From positions 1 through 64,000 of the forward strand of contig JALHJW010000007.1 in NCBI GenBank assembly GCA_022839785.1: DNA of 64,000 nt, in the 5' to 3' direction. A program made the translations under genes and the position numbers. The notes beneath the pieces were generated by a model, which saw only the letters and a list, made by a program, of their open reading frames with translations, made no database searches and was not told the DNA's origin. The DNA comes from Desulfovibrio sp. (lineage in GTDB: Bacteria > Desulfobacterota > Desulfovibrionia > Desulfovibrionales > Desulfovibrionaceae). Of the stretch, positions 8,451 to 16,104 are shown one piece after another. Position 1 is the stretch's first letter. Each line of letters opens with the position of its first letter.

Positions 8451-9608
8451 CTACTGCGCCGCCGGGGGGGCCGGGGTCTCCGGGGCCGGTTCCGGGGCGG
8501 GGGAGGGCGGGGCCTCGCTCTCCCGGGCCAGGCTCTCCAGCCGCAGGGACAGGCCGGCCAGCAGCTCCGCCGCGGCGGCCAGGCCGTCCAGCTGGCCCGG
8601 CGTGGCCGCGCGGCGCACGGCCCATTCCGCCACGTAGAAGGTTTCGTCGTCGTCCAGTCCGATCTTCCCGGCGCGCTCGCGCACCGCGCGGATCGCGGCC
8701 GCCCGCGCCGCGGCCCGCTCGGCCACGGCCTGGCGGATCACCGCGTCGGCCTCGGCCCCGGAGAGCGGCTGACCGCCGCCCCCGTCCCAGGTCTTTTCGT
8801 AGGCCTGCGCCACCATGGCCGAGGCCGCCTGCGCCGCCTTCACGCGCGCCGTGATCTCGCGGTGCGCGGCCGTGGCCTCCAGCACCTTGCCCGTGTCCGC
8901 GGCCAGGGCCGCGTAGAGCCGGTACATGGCCGCCGCGTCCGCCGGGCGCAGCGCCTCGGAACTGAAGCCCCTGGCCGTGCGGTAGTCGCGCCGGGCCTCG
9001 GCAGCGGCCTCGCGCAGGAAGCCCAGGAACGGGGTCATGGAGTTCCTGCCCAGGTAGCCCACGAAGCCGGGCTGAAAGACGTAGGCCAGGACGCGGCGGC
9101 GCAGCTCCGGCCCGCTGCCCCTGCCCGGGCCGAAGGCGTCGTCCTCCGTGCCGAAGCGCGCGTTCAGGCGGCTCACGCTCAGCTGGCTCAGGGGCCTGTC
9201 CCCGCCGTTGTGGCGGCTCTGGGGCGGCTGGTACTGGGCCACGGCCCAGCGCGCCACGGCCCGGAAGAAGGACGAGGGGACCACCGGGTCCTCGGCGAAG
9301 GCCTCGGGCGCGTCGCCGGGCGGCGGGGTCACGGCCGCCTGCATGCCCGGCCCCTGCCCCGGGGGCAGGGCCAGCCCGGGCGCGGCCTGCCCCGTGGCGT
9401 TCTCCGCCGTGGCGTTGGCCGCGGGCGGCGTCTCGGCCTTGCGCTGCTGGGTGATGGTGCCGGACAGCCAGAAGGCCAGTCCGGCGGCCACGGCCAGCCC
9501 CACGGCCAGGCGCAGCCCGTCGCGGCCGCGCGCCTTGGGCCGGGGCGGGGGAAGCTCCTCCTCGGGCAGCCGGGGAAAGCCGGTGGGCTCGGTGTTCTGC
9601 TCAGACAT
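8451..9608 (-). CDS. Unknown membrane-anchored protein
   Basis: 385 aa, family not recognised. The start at 9608 has GAGGAAACC just upstream; an in-frame ATG at 9623 lacks this. A proline-rich cytoplasmic stub (1-30) is followed by one transmembrane segment (about 33-52), an Ala/Pro linker, then a mostly helical, Arg/Ala-rich region (about 110-360) and a Pro/Ala tail. Topology suggests a type II inner-membrane protein with a periplasmic domain. It lies between the sucCD-type fusion gene and the SYLF lipoprotein on the same strand. No catalytic motif is evident. Confidence 0.6.
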   Translation of the reverse strand: MSEQNTEPTGFPRLPEEELPPPRPKARGRDGLRLAVGLAVAAGLAFWLSGTITQQRKAETPPAANATAENATGQAAPGLALPPGQGPGMQAAVTPPPGDAPEAFAEDPVVPSSFFRAVARWAVAQYQPPQSRHNGGDRPLSQLSVSRLNARFGTEDDAFGPGRGSGPELRRRVLAYVFQPGFVGYLGRNSMTPFLGFLREAAAEARRDYRTARGFSSEALRPADAAAMYRLYAALAADTGKVLEATAAHREITARVKAAQAASAMVAQAYEKTWDGGGGQPLSGAEADAVIRQAVAERAAARAAAIRAVRERAGKIGLDDDETFYVAEWAVRRAATPGQLDGLAAAAELLAGLSLRLESLARESEAPPSPAPEPAPETPAPPAAQ

Positions 9609-9671
9609 CTGGTTTCCTCGCATGGCCGCGTGCGGCCGGTGTGTCCGCGCCCTCGTCCCGGGGCGGAACGC

Positions 9672-11771
9672 TCAGAGCAGAGGGTGCAACGCGCCGGGGA
9701 TGTCGTCAAGCGTCTCGCACAGGGCGAGCCCCGCGCCGCGCAGCGCCGCGAGCTTGGCCCCCGCGCCGCCGCCGCTTTCCTCCAGGATGGCCCCGGCGTG
9801 GCCCAGCCGTTTGCCCGGCGGGGCCGTGACCCCGGCCACGAAGGCGGCCACGGGCTTGGCGAAGCCGCTGGCCCGGATGAAGGCCGCAGCGTCCTCCTCG
9901 GCCCGGCCGCCGATCTCGCCGATGAGCAGCACGGCCCGCGTCTCCGGGTCCGCCGCGGCCAGGCCCAGGCAGTCCACGAAGGAGAGGCCGGTGAAGGGGT
10001 CGCCGCCCACGCCGAGGCAGAAGCTCTGCCCCAGTCCGGCCGCGGACAGGCGCGCCGCCGCCTCGTAGGTCAGGGTGCCGCTGCGCGAGAAGACCGCCAC
10101 CGGGCCGGGCGTGAACGGCTCGGCGGGCATGATCCCGATCTTGGTGCGGCCCGGCACGATCAGCCCCGGCGTGTTCGGCCCCACCAGCCGCGAGCCGCAG
10201 CGCCGCACCACGGGCAGCGCGGCCAGCATGTGCTGCTGCGGGATGCCCTCGGTGATGCAGACCACCCAGGGGATGCCCGCGCGCGCGGCCTCCAGGATGG
10301 CGTCCGCGGCCGAGTGGCCGGGCACGAAGACGATGCTGGCCTCGATCTCGTGCGCCGCCGCGGCCTGGGCAACGGAGTCGTAGACCGGCACGCCGTCCAC
10401 GCTCCTGCCGCCGCGAAACGGCGTGACCCCGGCCACCACGTTGGCGCCGTAGGCGCGCATCAGGGCCACGTGGCGGCCCGCCACCGCGCCGGTGATCCCC
10501 TGCACCAGCACGGGCGAGTCCCTGCCCAGGGAAAAGGCCGTGAGGGGCGAGGGCGCGGGCCAGGAATCGTCGTCGCTGTCCAGCGCCGCCTTGCCGGACT
10601 GGGCCGGGGCGTCCGCCCGCTCCGGGCGCGCGGGCGCGGAGGCGGGCGCGAGGCCGCGCAGCGCCGCCACGGCCCCGGCCATGTCCGCCGCCACGTGGAC
10701 CCCGGGCAGGGCGAGGCCGTCCAGCACGGCCAGCCCCTCGGCCGCGCCGTTGCCCGCCAGACGGACCACCAGGGGCCGGGCCGGGGGCCTGCCCCCGAGC
10801 ACCGCGGCCAGGGCGCGGGCCACGTCGCCGCAGGAAAGAATGCCGCCGTAGATGTTGATGAACACGGCGCGCACCCGCGCGTCGCCGAACAGCATGTCCA
10901 GGGCGCGGCGCATGCGGCCCTCGTCCGCCGTGCCGCCCAGGTCCAGGAAGTTCGCCGCCGCCAGGCCCGCCAGGTTCAGGCTGTCCATGCTCGCCATGCC
11001 CAGGCCCGCGCCGTTGGCCAGCAGGCCGATGTTCCCGCCCAGGCGCACGTAGGCGAAGCCCGCCTCGCGCGCGGTGCGCTCCTCCGGGCCGAGATGCAGG
11101 GGCTCGTGGAACTCCTCCAGGGAGGGGCGCAGCGCCAGCATGCCCGGGTCCACCTCGCACTTGGCGTCCAGGGCCAGGAAACGGCCGCCGTCCTTGGCCG
11201 GAAGGTGGACCAGGGGATTGATCTCGGCCAGGAGCAGGCCGTTGACGCGCACCGCCTCCCACAGCCGCTCCACCAGCTCGCGGAAGGCGCTCCAGGCCCC
11301 GGCGGGCAGGCCCAGGGCGAAGAAGGCCGCGCGCACCTGGTGCTGCTCCGGCCCGCCGGGCAGGTCGATGCACTGCGTCCGCACCGTCCCTCCCTCGCGC
11401 TCCACGTCCACCCCGCCCGCGGCCCCGGCCGTGAGCACCAGGCAGGCGCGGTCGCGCGAGACCGCGAGCGAGAGGTAGAGTTCGCGCTCGTGCGCCACCA
11501 GGGGCTCGACGCGGGCCAGACGCACCGGCTCGCCGCCGATGCTCAGGGAGAAGACGCGGGCCAGGGCCGCGTCCAGCTCCTCCGGGGTGGCGGCGGGCAG
11601 CACCCCGCCCGCCTTGCCGCGTCCGCCCGAAAGCACCTGGGCCTTGACCAGCCAGGGCGGGGGAAAGGGGAGGGCGGGCCGCGGCCCGTCCGCCCGGACC
11701 AGGACGCCGGGAGGCGTGGCGATCTTCGCCCCGGCGAGAAGCGCCTTGCTTTTGTCTTCGTCGAGCAGCAT
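9672..11771 (-). CDS. Fused succinate-CoA ligase beta-alpha (SucC-SucD type)
   Basis: 699 aa, one chain joining both subunits of an NDP-forming acyl-CoA ligase. The first ~380 residues are SucC-like: ATP-grasp with WLVKAQVLSGGRGKAGGV, EINPLVHL and ANFLDLGG. A linker of about 50 residues (Ala/Pro/Asp-rich) leads to a SucD-like half: VQGITGAVAGRH, GGVTPFRGG-like repeat region, LVGPNTPG, and GKRLGHAGAI with His658 as the phospho-histidine. Normally sucC and sucD are separate adjacent genes. It could form succinyl-CoA/succinate with ATP, or act on another acid; the substrate cannot be told from sequence. The ATG at 11771 has a poor ribosome site. Confidence 0.85.
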   Translation of the reverse strand: MLLDEDKSKALLAGAKIATPPGVLVRADGPRPALPFPPPWLVKAQVLSGGRGKAGGVLPAATPEELDAALARVFSLSIGGEPVRLARVEPLVAHERELYLSLAVSRDRACLVLTAGAAGGVDVEREGGTVRTQCIDLPGGPEQHQVRAAFFALGLPAGAWSAFRELVERLWEAVRVNGLLLAEINPLVHLPAKDGGRFLALDAKCEVDPGMLALRPSLEEFHEPLHLGPEERTAREAGFAYVRLGGNIGLLANGAGLGMASMDSLNLAGLAAANFLDLGGTADEGRMRRALDMLFGDARVRAVFINIYGGILSCGDVARALAAVLGGRPPARPLVVRLAGNGAAEGLAVLDGLALPGVHVAADMAGAVAALRGLAPASAPARPERADAPAQSGKAALDSDDDSWPAPSPLTAFSLGRDSPVLVQGITGAVAGRHVALMRAYGANVVAGVTPFRGGRSVDGVPVYDSVAQAAAAHEIEASIVFVPGHSAADAILEAARAGIPWVVCITEGIPQQHMLAALPVVRRCGSRLVGPNTPGLIVPGRTKIGIMPAEPFTPGPVAVFSRSGTLTYEAAARLSAAGLGQSFCLGVGGDPFTGLSFVDCLGLAAADPETRAVLLIGEIGGRAEEDAAAFIRASGFAKPVAAFVAGVTAPPGKRLGHAGAILEESGGGAGAKLAALRGAGLALCETLDDIPGALHPLL

Positions 11772-11893
11772 GCGTGCGTCCGCGAGGTTCGGGTGGATGG
11801 TTCCGCCCGTTCTACCCCCCCCGGCGGACGATATGCAACCTCTTCGTGCCGCGCCCCGGTCCGGGCGGGGGGAGGGCGGTCCGGTCCGGGCGC

Positions 11894-11936
11894 AAAAAAA
11901 AGGGAGCCGCGCGGGGATCGTCCCCGGGCGGCTCCC
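11894..11936 (-). terminator. Intrinsic terminator of the FKBP gene
   Basis: On the minus strand a GGGAGCCGC/GCGGCTCCC stem (11902-11910 with 11928-11936), with an inner CGGGGA/TCCCCG pairing, is followed at once by eight U residues (A-run at 11894-11901). It begins 20 bp after the stop of the 11957-12385 gene. Confidence 0.9.
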
Positions 11937-11956
11937 TGCGCGCGCGGGAGGAAGGG

Positions 11957-12385
11957 TCAGCCGATGGCGACCAGTTCGACCTCGAAGGTCAGGGACTGTC
12001 CGGCCAGGGGATGGTTGCCGTCCAGGGTCACGGTCTCGTCCGTGACCTCGGTGACCACCACGTGGGCGGGCTGGCCGTCCTCGGTGGTGAAGGCCAGCAT
12101 CATGCCCGGCTCGGGCTGGATGTGGTCGGGGATCTGGTCGCGGGGCACGGCGCAGGCCAGGGAGTCGTCGTAGGTCCCGTAGCCCTCGTCCGGGCCGAAG
12201 GTCACGGCGCGCGTCTCGCCCACGGCGAGGCCGATCACCGCGTTCTCGAAACCGGCGATGACCTGGCCCTCGCCCAGGACGAACTCCAGCGGCTCGCGCT
12301 CGCGGGAGCTGTCGAAGACCGAGCCGTCGGGCATGGTGCCGGTGTAATGGACCTTGACGGTGTCGCCTTTCTTGGCCTGGGCCAT
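11957..12385 (-). CDS. FKBP-type peptidyl-prolyl isomerase (SlyD/SlpA type)
   Basis: 142 aa cytoplasmic prolyl isomerase and probable chaperone. FKBP start VKVHYTGTMPDGSVFDSS, then the interrupting insert-in-flap arrangement typical of SlyD/SlpA (GPDEGYGTYDD to DGQPAHVVVTEV), and the DGNHPLAGQSLTFEVEL motif that marks this subgroup. It lacks the His-rich metal-binding tail of E. coli SlyD, which matters because SlyD-type proteins can assist nickel-hydrogenase assembly. Single gene with its own terminator. Confidence 0.93.
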   Translation of the reverse strand: MAQAKKGDTVKVHYTGTMPDGSVFDSSREREPLEFVLGEGQVIAGFENAVIGLAVGETRAVTFGPDEGYGTYDDSLACAVPRDQIPDHIQPEPGMMLAFTTEDGQPAHVVVTEVTDETVTLDGNHPLAGQSLTFEVELVAIG

Positions 12386-12614
12386 GGGATGTCCTCCATG
12401 CGGATGGGTGGTGTGTGCGGGGATGCGGGCGTTGCGAGACGCATGAAGGCAAACGCCGCCGCTGCCGAAAAATCAAGCCTACAGGAGCGGGCGCGGGTTG
12501 TCCAATCATTCGCGCCGCCCCCGCGCGCGCTTCCATATACGATGACGCGGCCGGGGAGGCGCGCGGCCAAGCGTCCCCCCGGCCGCGCCCGGGACATTTT
12601 TCCGGCCCGGGGGG

Positions 12615-12643
12615 TTGACGGGGGCGGCTGGAAGGGATAAAGC
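12615..12643 (+). promoter_or_regulatory. Sigma-70 promoter of rplU-rpmA
   Basis: TTGACG (12615-12620), a 17-bp spacer and TAAAGC (12638-12643) end 25 bp before the rplU ATG. A Shine-Dalgarno GGAGG follows at 12658-12662. Good match and sensible position for a ribosomal-protein operon. Confidence 0.65.
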
Positions 12644-12668
12644 CTCTTTCTCTTTTCTGGAGGACGTC

Positions 12669-12980
12669 ATGTTTGCTATTATCGAGACGGGCGGCAAGCA
12701 GTACCGCGTGGAAGAAGGCCGGTACTTCAAGGTCGAGCGTGTGCACGCCGAGACCGGTGCCGAATTTGTTCTGGACAAGGTTCTTCTGGTCAACAAGGCC
12801 GGCTCGGTCAGCGTGGGCGCGCCCTACGTGGCCGACGCCAAGGTGACCTGCGAGGTGCTGGAGCACGGCCGCGGCAAGAAGGTGATCACCTTCAAGAAGC
12901 GCCGCCGCAAGGACTCCGCCGTGAAGCGCGGCCACCGCCAGGAGTTCACCACCCTGAAAGTCAAGGCCATCAGCGCCTAA
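12669..12980 (+). CDS. rplU: 50S ribosomal protein L21
   Basis: 103 aa, the standard length of L21, a 23S rRNA-binding protein of the large subunit. It begins MFAIIETGGKQYRV, the conserved family N-terminus, and contains KKVITFKKRRRKDSAVKRGHRQ, the basic rRNA-contact stretch. It is followed by rpmA after 18 bp, the near-universal rplU-rpmA-obg order. Confidence 0.99.
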   Translation: MFAIIETGGKQYRVEEGRYFKVERVHAETGAEFVLDKVLLVNKAGSVSVGAPYVADAKVTCEVLEHGRGKKVITFKKRRRKDSAVKRGHRQEFTTLKVKAISA

Positions 12981-12998
12981 AGGTATCGGGAGGACGCC

Positions 12999-13268
12999 AT
13001 GGCTCACAAAAAAGCAGGCGGCAGCTCGCGCAACGGACGCGACAGCGCCGGGCAGCGGCGCGGCGTGAAGCGCTTCGGCGGCCAGAAGGTGCTGGCCGGA
13101 AACATCCTGGTGCGGCAGCTCGGCACCAAGGTCCACCCCGGCGACGGCGTGGGCATGGGCCGCGACTACACGCTCTTCGCCCTGGTCGAGGGCGTGGTGC
13201 GCTACGAGTCCTACCGCCGCAACAACAAGGTCAAGACCCGCGTCCACGTCGAGCCGCTCCAGGCCTAG
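12999..13268 (+). CDS. rpmA: 50S ribosomal protein L27
   Basis: 89 aa. MAHKKAGGSSRNGRDS at the N-terminus is the mature-type L27 start that reaches toward the peptidyl-transferase centre, so no N-terminal processing extension of the Firmicutes kind is present. The ATG at 12999 has GGGAGGA upstream. Co-transcribed with rplU and closed by the terminator at 13301-13331. Confidence 0.99.
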   Translation: MAHKKAGGSSRNGRDSAGQRRGVKRFGGQKVLAGNILVRQLGTKVHPGDGVGMGRDYTLFALVEGVVRYESYRRNNKVKTRVHVEPLQA

Positions 13269-13300
13269 CGCCTGACGGCCGCCGAGAGGGCGGAGGAACG

Positions 13301-13331
13301 GGGCGGGAGCCGCTTGGCTGCCCGCCCTTTT
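13301..13331 (+). terminator. Intrinsic terminator after rpmA
   Basis: GGGCGGG-AGCC (13301-13311) pairs with GGCT-G-CCCGCCC (13316-13327) around loop gctt with one bulged base, followed by TTTT. It lies 32 bp past rpmA and before obgE, so obgE probably has its own promoter or is reached by read-through. Confidence 0.75.
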
Positions 13332-13390
13332 CGCGTTCCCGGCCGGACGCGGCGCTATCCCAGCGTCCGTTCGTGTGCTAAGGACATCCC

Positions 13391-14569
13391 ATGCGATTCA
13401 TCGACGAAGCGAACATCCTCGTGCGGGCGGGCAAGGGCGGCAACGGCTGCGTCTCCTTCCGCCGCGAGAAGTTCATCCCGCGCGGCGGCCCCAACGGCGG
13501 CGACGGCGGCAAGGGCGGCGACGTGATCCTGCGCGCCTCGCCGCGCATGCTCACGCTCTACGACTTCCGCCACAAGCGCGTCTACGAGGCCGAGAACGGC
13601 CGCCCCGGCCAGGGCAGCCAGATGTACGGGCGCGGCGGCGACGACCTCGTGGTGGAGCTGCCCGTGGGCACGCTGGTCTACGAGATCGAGCCCGGCGCGG
13701 CCAAGGCCGGTCCGGCCGGTCCGGTGCGGCCCGGCGGGGCCTACGGCCCCGAGGGCGCGGAGATCGGCGCGGACGAGCCCGAGGAGGACGAGACCCCGGC
13801 CTCCATGAAGCTGCTGGCGGACCTCTCCGAGCCCGGCCAGGAGTTCGTGGTGGCCAAGGGCGGCCGCGGCGGCAAGGGCAACGAGCACTTCAAGTCCTCG
13901 ACCATGCGCGCCCCGCGCTTCGCCCAGCCCGGCGAGGAAGGGGAGCAGTTCCGCATCCGCCTGGAGCTGAAGATCCTGGCCGACGTGGGCCTCGTGGGGC
14001 TGCCCAACGCGGGCAAGTCCACCTTCATCAGCGCCATCTCCCGCGCCCGGCCCAAGATCGCGCCCTATCCCTTCACCACCCTGGCCCCCAACCTCGGCGT
14101 GGTCGAGGACGATTTCGGCCGCCAGCTCGTCATCGCCGACATCCCCGGCCTGGTCGAGGGCGCGCACCTGGGGCAGGGCCTGGGCCACACCTTCCTGCGG
14201 CACGTGGAGCGCACGCGCATCCTGGTCCACCTCCTGGCCGCCGAGGAGGCGCGGGGGGAGCAGCCCTTCGCGGGCTTCGACCTCATCGACGAGGAGCTGG
14301 CCGCCTTCGACCCGGTCCTGGCCCGCAAAACCCAGGTCAGGGTCATCAACAAGATTGATATTCTCACGCCCGAAGAGCTAGAAGAGTTGCGCGCGGCGGC
14401 CCGGAGCGAGGGCCGCGACCTGCGCTTCATCTCCGCCCTGCGCGGCGACGGCGTGGAGGAGCTGATGGAGGAGGTCTGGCGGCTGGCCAAGCCGCTGCCG
14501 CTTCCCGAAACGGCTCCCGCGCCCGTGCCCGAGGGCGGCCCGGACGGGGGGGAGGGGCCGGCGGGCTGA
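13391..14569 (+). CDS. obgE: Obg family GTPase
   Basis: 392 aa essential-type GTPase of 50S assembly and stress signalling. N-terminal glycine-rich Obg fold (1-190), then the G domain with P-loop GLPNAGKST (about 203-211), DIPG switch II and NKID. The Obg fold carries about 35-40 extra residues (about 100-138, Gly/Pro/Glu-rich, ending DEPEEDETPAS) between GTLVYE and LLADLSE, where most Obg proteins have only a short turn. A short acidic/proline tail replaces the OCT domain. It sits in the classic rplU-rpmA-obg order, with proB next. Confidence 0.96.
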   Translation: MRFIDEANILVRAGKGGNGCVSFRREKFIPRGGPNGGDGGKGGDVILRASPRMLTLYDFRHKRVYEAENGRPGQGSQMYGRGGDDLVVELPVGTLVYEIEPGAAKAGPAGPVRPGGAYGPEGAEIGADEPEEDETPASMKLLADLSEPGQEFVVAKGGRGGKGNEHFKSSTMRAPRFAQPGEEGEQFRIRLELKILADVGLVGLPNAGKSTFISAISRARPKIAPYPFTTLAPNLGVVEDDFGRQLVIADIPGLVEGAHLGQGLGHTFLRHVERTRILVHLLAAEEARGEQPFAGFDLIDEELAAFDPVLARKTQVRVINKIDILTPEELEELRAAARSEGRDLRFISALRGDGVEELMEEVWRLAKPLPLPETAPAPVPEGGPDGGEGPAG

Positions 14570-14627
14570 GCCGCCACCCGGACAGCACGGACGACAACGG
14601 CGGCCCCAGGCCGCAAGCGAGTTTTCC

Positions 14628-15797
14628 ATGAGCCGCACGCAAGCCCGCGACTGGCGCGCCGAGAAGCGCCGCATCCTGGAACACTGCAAGCGCGTGGTGG
14701 TGAAGGTCGGCAGCGCCGTCCTGACCTCGGACGCGGGTTTGGACCTGCGCGTGGTCAACCGTCTGGCCGACCAGATCGCGGTGCTGCACGACCGGGGCTT
14801 CGAGGTGACCATCGTCACCTCCGGGGCCGTGGCCGCGGGCCGCCGCGCCATCTCCTGCCGCCACGAGTGCGCCCTGGCCCTGACCCTGCCCGACCGCCAG
14901 GCCGTGGCCGCCATCGGCCAGTCGCGGCTGATGCGCGAGTACGACGAGGCCTTCCACCGCTACGACAAGACCACGGCCCAGATCCTGCTCACGCGCAGCG
15001 ACTTCCAGGACCGCGCCCGCTTCCTCAACGCGCGCAACACGCTGCGCACCCTGCTCACCTGGCGGGTGATCCCGGTGATCAACGAGAACGACACCGTGGC
15101 CGTGGCCGAGCTGAAGTTCGGCGACAACGACACCCTGGCCTCCATGGTCCTCTCCCTGGTGGAGGCCGACCTCTTCGTCAACCTGACCAGCGCCAAGGGC
15201 GTCTTCACCGAGAACCCGGAGAAGAACCCCGCGGCCAAGCCCCTGCCGGTCATCGAGAACATCGCGGAGATGGACGTGGAGGCCATGTGCGACGGCAAGA
15301 CCGCCGCGGGCACCGGCGGCATGTACTCCAAGCTGCTGGCGGCGCGGCGCGCGGCCCAGCTCGCCGTGCCCACGCTCATCGTCTCCGGCCGCACCCCCTT
15401 CGCCCTGGAGAAGGCCTTCGACGGCGAGGACATCGGCACCTGGGTGCTGCCCGCGGAACACGCGGTCTCGCGCCGCAAGTTCTGGATGGCCTACCACGCC
15501 AAGCCCTGCGGCCAGGTCTGGATCGACCAGGGCGCGGCCACGGCCCTGCGCGAGCGCGGCAAGAGCCTGCTGGCCATCGGCATCACCCGCGTGGAGTGCG
15601 ACTTCCCCGAGGGCGGGCTGGTGCGCGTCCTGGATTTCCAGGGACAGACCGTGGGCGTGGGCCTGTCCAACTACTCCTCCAAGGACCTGCAGGCCATCAT
15701 GGGGCTGAAGTCCGACGACATCGCCCGCGTGCTCGGCCCGGGCCTCTACCCCGAGGCCATCCACCGCGACAACATGCTCCTGGACCCGGCGCTGTAG
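14628..15797 (+). CDS. proB: Glutamate 5-kinase
   Basis: 389 aa, first enzyme of proline synthesis, phosphorylating glutamate with ATP. Amino-acid-kinase domain (about 20-275): VVKVGSAVLTS, IVTSGAVAAGRRA, INENDTVAV and GTGGMYSKLLAA; a C-terminal PUA domain (about 290-380) is present, as in full-length ProB. ATG at 14628 lies 58 bp after obgE; obg-proB linkage is common in bacteria. proA is not in the window. Feedback inhibition by proline is expected from the family. Confidence 0.96.
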   Translation: MSRTQARDWRAEKRRILEHCKRVVVKVGSAVLTSDAGLDLRVVNRLADQIAVLHDRGFEVTIVTSGAVAAGRRAISCRHECALALTLPDRQAVAAIGQSRLMREYDEAFHRYDKTTAQILLTRSDFQDRARFLNARNTLRTLLTWRVIPVINENDTVAVAELKFGDNDTLASMVLSLVEADLFVNLTSAKGVFTENPEKNPAAKPLPVIENIAEMDVEAMCDGKTAAGTGGMYSKLLAARRAAQLAVPTLIVSGRTPFALEKAFDGEDIGTWVLPAEHAVSRRKFWMAYHAKPCGQVWIDQGAATALRERGKSLLAIGITRVECDFPEGGLVRVLDFQGQTVGVGLSNYSSKDLQAIMGLKSDDIARVLGPGLYPEAIHRDNMLLDPAL

Positions 15798-15829
15798 CAC
15801 CCCTCCCGCCGGGACGCGAAATAATAAGA

Positions 15830-15855
15830 CGCGGCGGGCCGGTGCGCCCGCCGCG
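15830..15855 (+). terminator. Candidate terminator after proB
   Basis: Perfect 10-bp arms CGCGGCGGGC (15830-15839) and GCCCGCCGCG (15846-15855) with a 6-base loop lie 32 bp beyond the proB stop. Only a weak T-rich stretch follows (cctgtccggcccctttt), so termination is plausible but not certain. The remainder of the 307-bp gap to 16105 shows no gene I can support. Confidence 0.45.
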
Positions 15856-16104
15856 CCTGTCCGGCCCCTTTTCCTGCCGCTCCGCGCCTGCCGCGCCGCC
15901 CCTTTCCGGTTTGCCTTTCTCCGTCCGGTTCGGGTATCCTGAACGCCATTTCCCGTGTGGGGACGCCGGGCAGGCGGGCCGCGACGGTCGCGGACCGCCC
16001 TTCGTCCGGCCGGGAGGGCGCATGGCGCGTGGTCGTTTCCGAGCTTCCCAGGCCGTCCGGCCCGGGCGCGTCGTGCCTTGGCGCGTGCGGCCGGGGAGGG
16101 GAGG

